This document shows positions 1-7,381 of a stretch of DNA of 21,771 nt, in pieces. The notes beneath the pieces are model-generated. The model saw only the letters and a list, made by a program, of their open reading frames with translations. It ran no database searches and was not told where the DNA came from. This DNA is from a virus. The position numbers were made by a program, and so were the translations under genes. The stretch is from the IMG/VR virus record IMGVR_UViG_3300036393_000004, positions 1 through 21,771 of that record; one strand, written 5' to 3'. The number at the start of each line of letters is the position of its first letter. Within the stretch, counting starts at the first letter, position 1.

Positions 1-1
1 G

Positions 2-349
2 GACGGCCGGAGCGTGGAGCTTGCGGACGTCGAGCCGATGGTCCGCGATGCGGTCACCGCGGCCGTCGCGGCGCTGCCGACGCCTCAGGACGGCCGGAGC
101 GTGGAGCTTGCGGACGTCGAGCCGATGATCCGCGATGCGGTCACCGCAGCCGTCGCGGCGCTGCCGACGCCTCAGGACGGCCGGAGCGTGGAGCTTGCGG
201 ACGTCGAGCCGATGGTCCGCGATGCGGTCACCGCGGCCGTCGCGGCGCTGCCGACGCCTCAGGACGGCCGGAGCGTGGAGCTTGCGGACGTCGAGCCGAT
301 GGTCCGCGATGCGGTCACCGCGGCCGTCGCGGCGCTGCCGTCTCCCAAG
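2..349 (+). repeat. Four tandem copies of an 87-bp in-frame repeat
   Basis: Units begin at 2, 89, 176 and 263. Units 1 and 3 are identical over all 87 bp. Unit 2 differs from them at two positions (atc for gtc, gca for gcg). Unit 4 differs only in its last nine bases, where the array exits. The array runs off the left edge, so the copy number is unknown. Near-identity at synonymous positions points to recent expansion or gene conversion. The period is a multiple of three, so copy changes keep the frame. Confidence 0.95.
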
Positions 350-817
350 GATGGTGTCGGTCTCGCCGGCGCGCTGATCGATCGCGGCGGCAATCTGGTA
401 CTGACCTTGACCGACGGTTCGCAGCGCGAGCTCGGAACGGTCGTTGGCAAGGATGCCGACCAGGCGGCCATCGATCGTCAGGTCCGGGAGCTTGTCGCCG
501 AGATACCGAGGCCGCGTGACGGCTTCAGCCTGAAGGATTTCGACACTCACTTCGATGGCGAGCGGACGCTCACCCTCAAATTCGATGGCGGCGATGTCTC
601 CTACGAACACGAAATCCACCTTCCGATCGTCATCTACCGCGACGTCTGGCGCGCTGAGAATGACGACGGGTCGCAGAAGTTCTATGAGCGCGGCGATTGC
701 GTTACCTGGGCGGGGAGCCTGTGGATCGCGCAAGAGCGCACGAGCGAGAAGCCGGACGGCGGGAAGGGCTGGCGCCTGGCCGTCAAGAAGGGCCGTGACG
801 GCAAAAGCGCAACATGA
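2..817 (+). CDS. Fibre-like virion protein with 29-residue repeats and C-terminal carbohydrate-binding-like domain (5' partial)
   Basis: The reading frame is already open at base 2 and the repeat begins there, so the true start lies upstream; the GTG at 14 is only an internal codon. Four near-identical 29-residue units (Asp-Gly-Arg-Ser ... Leu-Pro-Thr-Pro-Gln) are seen, each probably a helix closed by a Pro-x-Pro-x-Asp-Gly turn, a pattern common in trimeric phage fibres and collagen-like spacers. Then follow a beta-rich segment and a module with the pattern YERGD-V-W-G-SLW-A-KP-W-L, which resembles the CBM5/12-like domains found at the ends of phage fibres. It ends in a short GRDGKS tail. Its stop overlaps the next ATG (ATGA, 814-817). 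Lying before the connector genes, it could be a head fibre or a tail fibre; the position does not decide. The fibre role is inference. Confidence 0.7.
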   Translation, partial: DGRSVELADVEPMVRDAVTAAVAALPTPQDGRSVELADVEPMIRDAVTAAVAALPTPQDGRSVELADVEPMVRDAVTAAVAALPTPQDGRSVELADVEPMVRDAVTAAVAALPSPKDGVGLAGALIDRGGNLVLTLTDGSQRELGTVVGKDADQAAIDRQVRELVAEIPRPRDGFSLKDFDTHFDGERTLTLKFDGGDVSYEHEIHLPIVIYRDVWRAENDDGSQKFYERGDCVTWAGSLWIAQERTSEKPDGGKGWRLAVKKGRDGKSAT

Positions 818-1401
818 CCGGATCGCTCGGCTATCGGAAAAACGAAGCCGCCATCCTGCGAGGTGATGTGCCGGAGAAATATCTCCGGATCCTGCCGCAT
901 GTGCCCGGAGACCGGGTTCTGGAGATCGGCTCCGCCGAGGGCGTGCTCGCGCTCATGTTGGCGCGGCAGGGCAAGCGGGTAACAGCGCTCGAGATGCGGG
1001 AGGATCGCGCTGCCGCGGCGCTTCGGCTCAGCGAGCGCTGGGCGCTCAGCTATTCGTTTCAGGAGCCGACATTCGTCGTCGGGCGCATCGACGATCGCCT
1101 GGACCTGCTGGCGGGGATCGAAACGCTCGTTGCCGTTCGCATGATCTATTATCTCCGGGCAGCTCTGGACGTGGTATTCTCGGCGGTGTCGCGGTCGGTT
1201 CCGAATGTCGTGCTCTGCGGCAACAGGAACCGCGCCGAGCGCTTCCACAGCGGCACGCTGACGGCGGACGATGCGCTCGGCGAAATGAACTTCTACGCCG
1301 GCGCCGACGGCATGACCGAGCTGCTGAAGCGCCACGGCTATCGGACCGAGCGCAAGGTCACCGACGGCGATGCGATCGTCGTGGGAAGGAAGGATGTCTG
1401 A
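814..1401 (+). CDS. Class I SAM-dependent methyltransferase
   Basis: This 195-residue protein has the Rossmann motif I VLEIGSAEG at residues 35-43 and an acidic residue closing strand 2 (VTALE, Glu60), the usual ribose-binding position of class I methyltransferases. The rest fits a small single-domain enzyme; the acceptor substrate cannot be read from the sequence. The start overlaps the fibre gene stop (ATGA) and has no clear Shine-Dalgarno of its own, so translation is probably coupled to the fibre gene. The 3' end overlaps the ParB-like gene by 8 bp. With the next two genes it forms a compact cassette inserted in the virion structural module. Family call is firm; role is unknown. Confidence 0.8.
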   Translation: MTGSLGYRKNEAAILRGDVPEKYLRILPHVPGDRVLEIGSAEGVLALMLARQGKRVTALEMREDRAAAALRLSERWALSYSFQEPTFVVGRIDDRLDLLAGIETLVAVRMIYYLRAALDVVFSAVSRSVPNVVLCGNRNRAERFHSGTLTADDALGEMNFYAGADGMTELLKRHGYRTERKVTDGDAIVVGRKDV

Positions 1402-1903
1402 TCCGGTCTGGATCGACCCTGCCAGGATCGAGTTCAAGATTTCGCCAGTCGCCGACCTGCAGGGAATTGTCGCTGGCAATTGGGATTTGCGACGTCGCCA
1501 CGCCCTCGACCGGTCGGTCAAATTTCGCTCGATCGAACAGAGGTTCCGGCGCGGGCGTCGCTGGGAGGAAACCGACCTCTTTCGTCACATCTATGCGCGT
1601 CGCTTCGCGCGCGGCGAACAGGTGCGCGGAGCCAAGACGATAGAGGAGCTGGCCGCTCAGTATTATGGACGGGTCGACGCACTCCACGCTGATCTAGCCC
1701 GCGACGGGTTCCGGCTTCGCAGCGAGCGCGGCAAGCCACATCCGCTGCCCGGCCTGCTGATCGGCCGGTCCGGCGAAATCTTCATCGGAAATCAAGGCAA
1801 CCACCGGCTCGCCATCGCCCGCGTGCTGGGTCTGCGAAATTTTGCTGGAAGGATCGTATGCCGTCACCCGTTATCGACACCGGAACCGTCATCCCGGCTA
1901 TGA
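1394..1903 (+). CDS. ParB-like (ParB/Srx-fold) domain protein
   Basis: This 169-residue protein carries the motif GNQGNHRLAIARVLGL (residues 132-147), which resembles box II of ParB/Srx-fold proteins (G-H-R-R-L-x-A-A type). The N-terminal part (VWIDPARIEF, GNWD, WEET) resembles small ParB-like proteins encoded beside methyltransferase, sulfotransferase and glycan genes rather than plasmid-partition ParB. I chose ATG 1394 over the in-frame GTG at 1370 because GGAAGGAAGG lies just before it and it shortens the overlap. No helix-turn-helix or centromere-binding domain is visible. The gene overlaps the next by 46 bp. Function unknown; ParB-fold proteins can be nucleotide hydrolases or kinases as well as DNA-binding proteins. 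Confidence 0.65.
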   Translation: MSDPVWIDPARIEFKISPVADLQGIVAGNWDLRRRHALDRSVKFRSIEQRFRRGRRWEETDLFRHIYARRFARGEQVRGAKTIEELAAQYYGRVDALHADLARDGFRLRSERGKPHPLPGLLIGRSGEIFIGNQGNHRLAIARVLGLRNFAGRIVCRHPLSTPEPSSRL

Positions 1904-2802
1904 CCACGGATGCGGAACGGGCGCTCTACTATCAGCTCGCGCGAGAAGGAGCCGGGCAGGGCGCCATCGTCGAACTCGGCGCCTGGCTGGGTGCGTCGAC
2001 GGCCTATATCGCCGCGGGCGTCAGGGATTCGGGCGTCGAGACGAAGGCCCACGTCTACGACCGCTTCCTCTCGAAGCCGGGGCACGTCGCCAAGGTCGAA
2101 GCCTTCTATGCGAAGCACGGCGGATCCGGCGATATGCCGCTCGGCTCGTGCTTCGAGCAATTCAAGGCCAACCTCGGTCCTTTGCTCGCGTTCGTCGAGC
2201 CGCATCCGGGCGAGATCGCCTCAATCGAATGGGGCGATCAGCCGATCGCGGTGCTGATCACCGACGCGCCGAAGCGAGTTCGCGAAATCTCCGCCGTCCT
2301 GACACGCCTGCGGCACGCGCTCCGGCCGGGGTCGGTCATGGCGTGGCAGGATTTCTGCCACTTCCCGAGCTATGAGATCCCGGCCTGTCTGTACCGGCTG
2401 CGCTCGTCGCTTCGGTTCGAAGAGGCGGTGGTACCGGGAACGACGCTGGCGTTCCGGTTGACGTCCAACCTGGGCGTCGCGGAGGTCTCAATTGACGCGC
2501 TCGGCCTGCATCGGTGGTCGCCGCAGACCGTCGCTGAAGCCTGGGAATATTGGCTGAACGGCCGCGTCGCTCCCGAGAAGGCTTCGCTCTTCCGCTGCGG
2601 CGCCGCGATGTTCCTCTGCGATATTGGCGAGCCCGATCGTGCCGTGACGTTGCTCCGGGAAGTCTTCGCTGCGGACCTCGAGGCCATCTTGCCGAAGTGG
2701 CAATACCTGCACCGCACGCGGGCCAATCTCGTCACCCGGTACCAGCCGCTGTTCGATTTTCTGGCGCGCGAGGGCGCGCTTTCCACCCCTGAGGAGTTTT
2801 GA
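1858..2802 (+). CDS. Class I SAM-dependent methyltransferase (Methyltransf_24-like) with C-terminal helical extension
   Basis: The 314-residue product has motif I VELGAWLGAST (residues 38-48), an acidic strand-2 end (VYDRF, Asp68), and a later LITDAPK (Asp136) followed by LRPGSVMAWQDF (Asp165), the layout of Methyltransf_24-type enzymes that often act on sugars or small molecules. About 100 residues after the catalytic fold look helical and TPR-like. A GGAAGGA at 1847-1853 precedes ATG 1858, inside the end of the ParB-like gene. It is unrelated in detail to the first methyltransferase of the cassette, so this is not a simple duplication. Substrate unknown; virion or host surface glycan is a guess from context. 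Confidence 0.75.
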   Translation: MPSPVIDTGTVIPAMTTDAERALYYQLAREGAGQGAIVELGAWLGASTAYIAAGVRDSGVETKAHVYDRFLSKPGHVAKVEAFYAKHGGSGDMPLGSCFEQFKANLGPLLAFVEPHPGEIASIEWGDQPIAVLITDAPKRVREISAVLTRLRHALRPGSVMAWQDFCHFPSYEIPACLYRLRSSLRFEEAVVPGTTLAFRLTSNLGVAEVSIDALGLHRWSPQTVAEAWEYWLNGRVAPEKASLFRCGAAMFLCDIGEPDRAVTLLREVFAADLEAILPKWQYLHRTRANLVTRYQPLFDFLAREGALSTPEEF

Positions 2803-2805
2803 TCC

Positions 2806-3213
2806 ATGGCTCTGCAATATTCCGTCGCAGTCCGCAACGCGCGCCTGGACGCGGTCGAGGCCGCCATCGGTGCTTCCGCGATCCTCAAGATCCGCACCGG
2901 CGCCGCCCCGGCCTCGTGCGCCACGGCGGACGCGGGCACCGTGCTCGCAACGCTCAATCTCCCGTCCGACTGGATGGCCGCCGCATCGAGCGGCACGAAG
3001 GCCAAGAGCGGCACTTGGGAGGATTCGAGCGCCGACAATGCCGGCACCGCCGCCCACTTCCGCATTTATGCGAATGACGGGACGACCTGTCACATGCAGG
3101 GCACCATCACCGCGACCGGCGGCGGCGGCGACATGACCGTCGATAACACCAGCTTTGCGTCCGGGCAGGCTTTCACGATCACCGGCTTCACGCTCACCGC
3201 CGGCAACGCCTAG
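2806..3213 (+). CDS. Small beta-rich phage virion-associated protein
   Basis: The 135-residue protein is rich in Ala, Thr, Gly and Ser with alternating hydrophobic strands (ILKIRTG, AHFRIYAN, GQAFTITGFTLTAGNA). I recall it as a type of conserved phage protein found between capsid and connector genes in proteobacterial phages, where it may be a head-decoration or fibre-base protein; this is memory of family resemblance, not a search. GAGGAG at 2791-2796 lies nine bases before ATG 2806. No transmembrane or signal segment is seen. The next gene lies 37 bp downstream. Confidence 0.6.
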   Translation: MALQYSVAVRNARLDAVEAAIGASAILKIRTGAAPASCATADAGTVLATLNLPSDWMAAASSGTKAKSGTWEDSSADNAGTAAHFRIYANDGTTCHMQGTITATGGGGDMTVDNTSFASGQAFTITGFTLTAGNA

Positions 3214-3250
3214 TCGTCGGAGCCGGAGAGCGAGCGGATAGGTCGCTGCC

Positions 3251-5401
3251 ATGGCGCTCACCACCGAAATCCTGAAGGTCGGCGCCTCAAGCTGGACGCC
3301 GCCGGCCGGCGTTACCAGCGTCGATGTGGTCGCCTGCCAAGGGCCGGGCGGCAACGGCTCGCGCGATCGTCAGTCGAACTCAAAGCCGAGCGGCGGCAGC
3401 GGCGGTTTCAGCACCAAGGCCGGCATTTCGGTCACGCCTGGCGTTCCCGTCAGCCTCCAGATCAGCGCAGGCGGCAGCCAGGCTTCCACGTGGTTCGACA
3501 GCACGGGAACCGTTCTTGCCAACGGCGGCGGCAATGCGACCGTTGGGATAGGGACGGGCGTTGCCGGCGCGGCGGCGGCGACTGGCGTCGGCGATCTTGC
3601 CCGCGCCGGCACGGCCGGGCGTACCGGCTGGAGCGGCGATGGCGGCGCAGGCGGCGCAGGCGCTCCCGGCCCCGATGGCGTGGGCGCTCAAGGCGGCAAC
3701 GGTGCTGGCGGAGGGCTTACCCCGGCTCAAGGCGGCGGGGGTGCCAATGGGGGCAGTGCAGGCAGCGATGCCGCAAGCGCGCTGATCGGCGGCGCGGGCG
3801 GCAATAACCGCACCGGATCCGGGGGAGGCGCGGGCGGCAATGCCTCCACCCTTCCGGGCACCGGCACGAACGGCGGCGGATCGGGCGGGGCAGGCAGCAA
3901 CAGCAACGGTGTCACCGCCAGCTACGAGCCGCTGTGGACGGATGATAGCGGCGGAGCGAACAACGGCACCACGATCGGGCCGGGCGGCGGCGGTGGTGGC
4001 GGCCGAGGCAACAGTTCGGTTCCGCAAGCCGGCAATGGCGGCTACGGCGCCGGCGGCGGCGGTCAGCGCGGGTCCGGGACATTCGGAGCGAACGGCGGCG
4101 ATGGCTATATCGTCCTCCAATATGATCCGGATGCCGGCGGCGGCGGGATCGAGGGCGAAGCCGCACTCAACGAAGAGGCCGATACGGCTTCGGCCTCAGC
4201 CGCGCTCGCACTGACCGGAGCGGGATCGATCGGCGAGGCAGCGGACACCCTTTCCGCTCCGGCGGCCGTTGTGATCTCTGGTGCGGTCTCAACCTTCGAA
4301 GCTGACGACGCTCTTTCCGCAAGCGGCGAGGGCGTTCCGCCGATCGAAGGCGAGTTGGCGACAACCGAGGAGGGCGACAGTCTCGGCGGCGTCGGCTCGA
4401 TTGCCGTGGCCGGGCTCGCGACGATCGACGAAGCGGCCGACGGTGTCGTCAGCTCCGGGCTTCTTCCGCTGGCTGCATTCTTGGCCGCGTCCGAGGGTGC
4501 GGACGGACTGGACGCCGCGGGCGCCGGGCTGGTTTCTGGGTCTGTCGATATTCAGGAGGCGAGCGACACCGTCGCATCGTCGGCCGCCCTGTCGATCGTC
4601 GGGCAGATGGTCGCCGGTGAAGCGGACGATGATGTCGAGGGCGCAGCGTCCCTCTTCGTCGCAGCGACTTCGGAAATCGTCGAACAGGGCGACGCGGCGA
4701 CGGGCGCGGGTGCTCTCGTCAACTCGGGAGCGCTGGACGCGTCGGAGGGGGCGGATACTTCGCTTGCTTCGGGCGCCGTTCTTCTCGCCGCGCTGTTGGC
4801 GGTGGAAGAGGTCGACGACACGCTGGATTCGACGGCGGATGCCACAATCCGGACCAACGGGCAGCTCGACGCGACCGAGGCACCGGACCTGGTCAGTTCG
4901 GCGGCCACGCTCGATACCTTCGGGGCGGCATCCATAGTTGAGGCGTCCGATGGCCTCACCTCTACCGGCACCATCCATCTGCTGGGCACGGTCTCGATCG
5001 CAGAGGGCGCCGACACCCTTTCCGCCGAGAATGGCCGAGCCGCCGTGGCCTCGATCACCGAGGGCAATGACGTCCTTTCCGGAACCGGCGGCCTGCGCAT
5101 TCGGGGCAGCGGCGTCATCGTCGAAGAGATGGACGATACCGCGGATGGTGACGCGGCGCTCATGATCTCCGGCATGGTCGCCGCGAATGACAATGACGAT
5201 GTGGTGTCCGGCTCGGCAAGCCTCGCGCTCGTCGGCATCGCCGACGTCGGCGAGGGCGATGACAGCCTGGAGGCCGGCGGTGCCGCCCGCATGATCCCGG
5301 TGCCGCCGTCGCGGACCTCGCTCGCCCCGATCGTGCATCGGGAAAGCGCCGCGCCAGCGATCCCGACCAGCTACGCGCCGAAGCGTTTCGCACAGGGGTA
5401 G
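3251..5401 (+). CDS. Large glycine-rich, repeat-containing virion fibre/adhesin-like protein
   Basis: The 716-residue protein has two parts. Residues about 1-295 begin with a beta segment (TEILKVG, WTPPAGVTSVDVV), pass through long glycine-rich runs and end with GGDGYIVLQYD. This is the layout of glycine-rich tip domains in some phage adhesins, where polyglycine helices pack into a sandwich. Residues about 302-683 are some 18 diverged 21-residue repeats of type G-x-x-x-x-x-E-x-x-D-x-L-S-A-x-x-x-L-x-I-x. The C-terminal 30 residues are Pro- and basic-rich. It lies 3 bp before the connector gene. Base bias towards GGC creates long open frames on the other strand, which are not genes. An adhesin or head-fibre role is inference; the repeat part could be a rigid beta-solenoid stalk. 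Confidence 0.65.
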   Translation: MALTTEILKVGASSWTPPAGVTSVDVVACQGPGGNGSRDRQSNSKPSGGSGGFSTKAGISVTPGVPVSLQISAGGSQASTWFDSTGTVLANGGGNATVGIGTGVAGAAAATGVGDLARAGTAGRTGWSGDGGAGGAGAPGPDGVGAQGGNGAGGGLTPAQGGGGANGGSAGSDAASALIGGAGGNNRTGSGGGAGGNASTLPGTGTNGGGSGGAGSNSNGVTASYEPLWTDDSGGANNGTTIGPGGGGGGGRGNSSVPQAGNGGYGAGGGGQRGSGTFGANGGDGYIVLQYDPDAGGGGIEGEAALNEEADTASASAALALTGAGSIGEAADTLSAPAAVVISGAVSTFEADDALSASGEGVPPIEGELATTEEGDSLGGVGSIAVAGLATIDEAADGVVSSGLLPLAAFLAASEGADGLDAAGAGLVSGSVDIQEASDTVASSAALSIVGQMVAGEADDDVEGAASLFVAATSEIVEQGDAATGAGALVNSGALDASEGADTSLASGAVLLAALLAVEEVDDTLDSTADATIRTNGQLDATEAPDLVSSAATLDTFGAASIVEASDGLTSTGTIHLLGTVSIAEGADTLSAENGRAAVASITEGNDVLSGTGGLRIRGSGVIVEEMDDTADGDAALMISGMVAANDNDDVVSGSASLALVGIADVGEGDDSLEAGGAARMIPVPPSRTSLAPIVHRESAAPAIPTSYAPKRFAQG
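4154..5299 (+). repeat. About 18 diverged 21-residue (about 63-bp) coding repeats
   Basis: Successive segments starting near GEAALNEEADT, GAGSIGEAADT, GSVDIQEASDT, GTVSIAEGADT and GIADVGEGDDS share a Glu-x-x-Asp core followed by Leu-Ser-Ala-type residues and a hydrophobic alternating strand. 382 residues hold 18 units. They are conserved as protein pattern but not as DNA, so they are old compared with the 87-bp array at the left edge. Confidence 0.8.
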
Positions 5402-5404
5402 ATC

Positions 5405-6169
5405 ATGATCCGTTTGGAAGCCATGCGCCCCGGCGAGACGCGGGACTACGCGCACGACTGGTCACCGTTCCTTGGTGAGGACATCATTCAGAGCGAGTCG
5501 ACCAGTGCGACCGGCATCTCTGTCGCCAATCATCATGTCGAGAGCGGCGACCAATCGGTTCGGTTCCGCTTCACGGCGGGCATGCCCGGCCTCGCGACGA
5601 TCATGCACTCGATCACAACCGCGAGCGGCCAGATCGAGACGGAAATCTTCACCCTCTGGATCCTGTCGGCGGAGGAGCCAGTGAGCGTCGCCGAGGCGAA
5701 GCGCCATCTACGCGTCGTCGACAACGACACCGAAGACGACGTGATCGCGGGTTATATCCGCGCGAGCCGCGAATGGGTCGAGCGCGAAAGCGGCCACATT
5801 CTGGTGCGCCGCACGTTCGTCGATCACCGCGATACTTTCGGAAGCTACATAGACCTCCACCGGACCCCGATCCTCTCGCCTGTGACCGTCGAGATCACGC
5901 CCGACGGAGGGGCTCCCGACGAGTTCGCCGGTTTTGTTTCACATCTCGATCGGCGCCCGCCACGCCTCACCCGCACGAGCGAAGTCTCAGGCGATGTGAC
6001 GATCACCTATGTTGCCGGCTATGGCGAGGGGGAGGCGCCGCCGATGCTGGTGCAGGCGGTCCTAGTCCTAGTGACCGGAATGTTCATGAACCGCGGTGGG
6101 CCAAACCATGACGCGGAGAAGGCCGCGGCGGACCTATGTGAATCCTTCAGTCTTCCGGTGCTGGCATGA
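5405..6169 (+). CDS. Head-tail connector protein (gp6/phiE125 gp8-like) with N-terminal beta domain
   Basis: Residues from about 92 on (EEPVSVAEAKRHLRV, DDVIAGYIRASREWVE, then VTITYVAGYGE and a final helix ending in LPVLA) match the gp6-like head-tail connector family, which forms the ring below the portal. The first 90 or so residues are a separate beta-rich module (LGEDIIQSES, TGISVANHHV, ETEIFTLWIL) resembling the small fibre-adaptor-like proteins usually encoded as their own gene just upstream of the connector. The two appear fused here. The gene starts 3 bp after the repeat protein, with GGGG at 5395-5398, and overlaps the next gene by ATGA at 6166-6169. Connector call is good; the fusion reading is moderate. 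Confidence 0.75.
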   Translation: MIRLEAMRPGETRDYAHDWSPFLGEDIIQSESTSATGISVANHHVESGDQSVRFRFTAGMPGLATIMHSITTASGQIETEIFTLWILSAEEPVSVAEAKRHLRVVDNDTEDDVIAGYIRASREWVERESGHILVRRTFVDHRDTFGSYIDLHRTPILSPVTVEITPDGGAPDEFAGFVSHLDRRPPRLTRTSEVSGDVTITYVAGYGEGEAPPMLVQAVLVLVTGMFMNRGGPNHDAEKAAADLCESFSLPVLA

Positions 6170-6495
6170 CGGACCCTGGCGCGCGTCCTTTCCTGATCGC
6201 GATCGAACGGCAAAGCGCGGCGATCGATGACGGATTTACGAAAGTGCCAGGGGCGTGGGCGCCCTACACAACCGCTTGGGCGCGAGTGCGCTATGGCACC
6301 GGCGCCGAGCGCCGTGAAGCTGCGCAGGAAACGGCCTCGCAAGCGGCAACCTTCGAAATAGGCTGGTCGCCGAAAGTCGCCGCGACACTGCCAATCGATC
6401 GGATCGTCGTTTCAGGCGCGAAGTGGGACATTTCGAGCGTCATCACGATCGGCCTCAACGAGGAGGTGCATATCACGGCAGTGAAGGCCGCGTAG
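6166..6495 (+). CDS. Head closure / head-tail adaptor protein
   Basis: A 109-residue protein placed between the connector and the gp10-like gene, the usual spot of the SPP1 gp16/Phage_H_T_join-type stopper. It shows the family pattern: an N-terminal strand, then WARVRYGTGAERREAAQETA, a TFEIGWSP strand and a closing beta pair (RIVVSGAKWDISSVITIG) ending in a HITAVKAA-type strand. It probably seals the connector and joins head to tail. Start overlaps the connector stop by ATGA; its TAG stop shares a base with the GTG start of the next gene. The function rests on position plus fold pattern. Confidence 0.75.
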   Translation: MTDPGARPFLIAIERQSAAIDDGFTKVPGAWAPYTTAWARVRYGTGAERREAAQETASQAATFEIGWSPKVAATLPIDRIVVSGAKWDISSVITIGLNEEVHITAVKAA

Positions 6496-6947
6496 TGGCG
6501 ACGGCTTTCAAGGTCGAGGGCTTTGCCGAGCTCGCGGCAAATCTGGATGAACTCCCAAAGGCGACACAGCGCGGGGTTCTTGTTCGGACACTGACCAAAG
6601 AGGGCCAGCCGGTCGCAGATACGGCCTCGCGAATGGCACCCGAGCGCAGCGGGCGCCTGTCGTTCAGTATCGTAGTTTCTCAGCAGTTGACGGCGCGGCA
6701 GCGGCGCGAACCGAAGGTGAGCTGGGTTGAAGTGCATATCGGTCCGGCCGGTGGCCTGGGCAGTCTCGCGTACGCCTCGTTCATCGAATTCGGAACGGTC
6801 CTGATGCCCGCGCAGCCGTACATGCGGCCGGCGTGGGAGGCTCACAAAGCCTCGGTGCTCACAGGCATCAAATTCACTCTGGGCGCCGAGATCGAGCGGT
6901 CAGCAGCGCGTCTGGCTCGGAAGCGGGCGCGGGCAGCAGCGGGGTAG
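6495..6947 (+). CDS. HK97 gp10-like tail/neck protein
   Basis: The 150-residue product reads FKVEGFAELAANLDELPKATQ at its start, then a helix with MAPERSGRLSFSIVV, a strand VEVHIGPA, and the SLAYASFIEFGT ... QPYMRPAWEA motif that is diagnostic of the HK97-gp10 family of head-tail joining/tail completion proteins. I place the start at GTG 6495, which touches the upstream stop (TAG 6493-6495) and gives a standard N-terminus; an ATG at 6423 would add 24 residues that lie over the previous gene. The C-terminus is a basic Arg/Ala helix. Context and motifs agree. Confidence 0.85.
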   Translation: MATAFKVEGFAELAANLDELPKATQRGVLVRTLTKEGQPVADTASRMAPERSGRLSFSIVVSQQLTARQRREPKVSWVEVHIGPAGGLGSLAYASFIEFGTVLMPAQPYMRPAWEAHKASVLTGIKFTLGAEIERSAARLARKRARAAAG

Positions 6948-6951
6948 AACC

Positions 6952-7380
6952 ATGGATTGGCAGGAAGCCTGGCGCGCCCGGCTGCTCGCCGTCGCGCCCT
7001 TGGCGTCACTCCTCGAGGGGGAAATTCATTGGGGCGAAGCGCCGCAGGGTACGCCCTATCCAAATCTGGCGATGCTTCTCGTCGCGGACGGTCACGAGCA
7101 ACACCTGAAGGGCTTCTGGAGCATCCAACCCGCACGCATCCAGATCGATGCGCGCGGCGCAAGCTATCTGCAGGCACGGGCGATCAAGAGCGCGTTTCTA
7201 GCCGCTGCACTCCCGGGCGGAACGACCAATGGCCACACCTTTTCGCGAGCGATGGTCGAGCTACCGCCGCGTGACATCATCGAGCGCGTCTCCGCGCTCG
7301 AGGGGCAATCAAAGAGCATTTTCCGGGTCAGCATGGATTTGACGGTCCACCATGCCCCCACCAGCGAGGAGGTAAGTTGA
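6952..7380 (+). CDS. Tail terminator/completion protein (DUF3168-like)
   Basis: The 142-residue protein begins with a helix (WQEAWRARLLAVAPLASLL), followed by GEIHWGEAPQGTPYPNLAMLLV and a long region with QIDARGASYLQARAIKSAFLAAL-like helix and SIFRVSMDLTVHH at the end. This order is typical of DUF3168 tail completion proteins that cap the tail tube. It sits 4 bp after the gp10-like gene and directly before the tail tube gene, which fits. Its last codons carry the strong ribosome site of the tail tube gene. Confidence 0.8.
   Translation: MDWQEAWRARLLAVAPLASLLEGEIHWGEAPQGTPYPNLAMLLVADGHEQHLKGFWSIQPARIQIDARGASYLQARAIKSAFLAAALPGGTTNGHTFSRAMVELPPRDIIERVSALEGQSKSIFRVSMDLTVHHAPTSEEVS
7366..7373 (+). 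promoter_or_regulatory. Strong Shine-Dalgarno for the tail tube gene
   Basis: GAGGAGGT lies eight bases before ATG 7382, within the final codons of the terminator gene. It is one of the best anti-Shine-Dalgarno matches in the window and precedes the gene expected to be needed in the highest copy number among the tail genes here. Confidence 0.75.
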
Positions 7381-7381
7381 A

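Noticed and set aside
2-349. CRISPR-like array
   Set aside because: The whole 87-bp unit repeats with no unique spacers, and the period is in frame with the coding sequence.
1370-1393. Earlier GTG start for the ParB-like gene at 1370
   Set aside because: It would extend the overlap to 32 bp and has no ribosome site, while ATG 1394 follows GGAAGGAAGG.
682-1521. 279-codon open frame on the minus strand
   Set aside because: It lies across the fibre and methyltransferase genes, which have clear family motifs; it is the mirror of GC-rich coding bias.
1394-1903. Plasmid-type partition ParB
   Set aside because: There is no ParA gene, no helix-turn-helix domain and no parS-like repeats; only the ParB-like motif is shared.
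3380-5455. Long minus-strand open frames (246, 388 and 246 codons) over the repeat protein
   Set aside because: They are low-complexity Ala/Arg/Pro products caused by GGC and GCC repeats on the coding strand.
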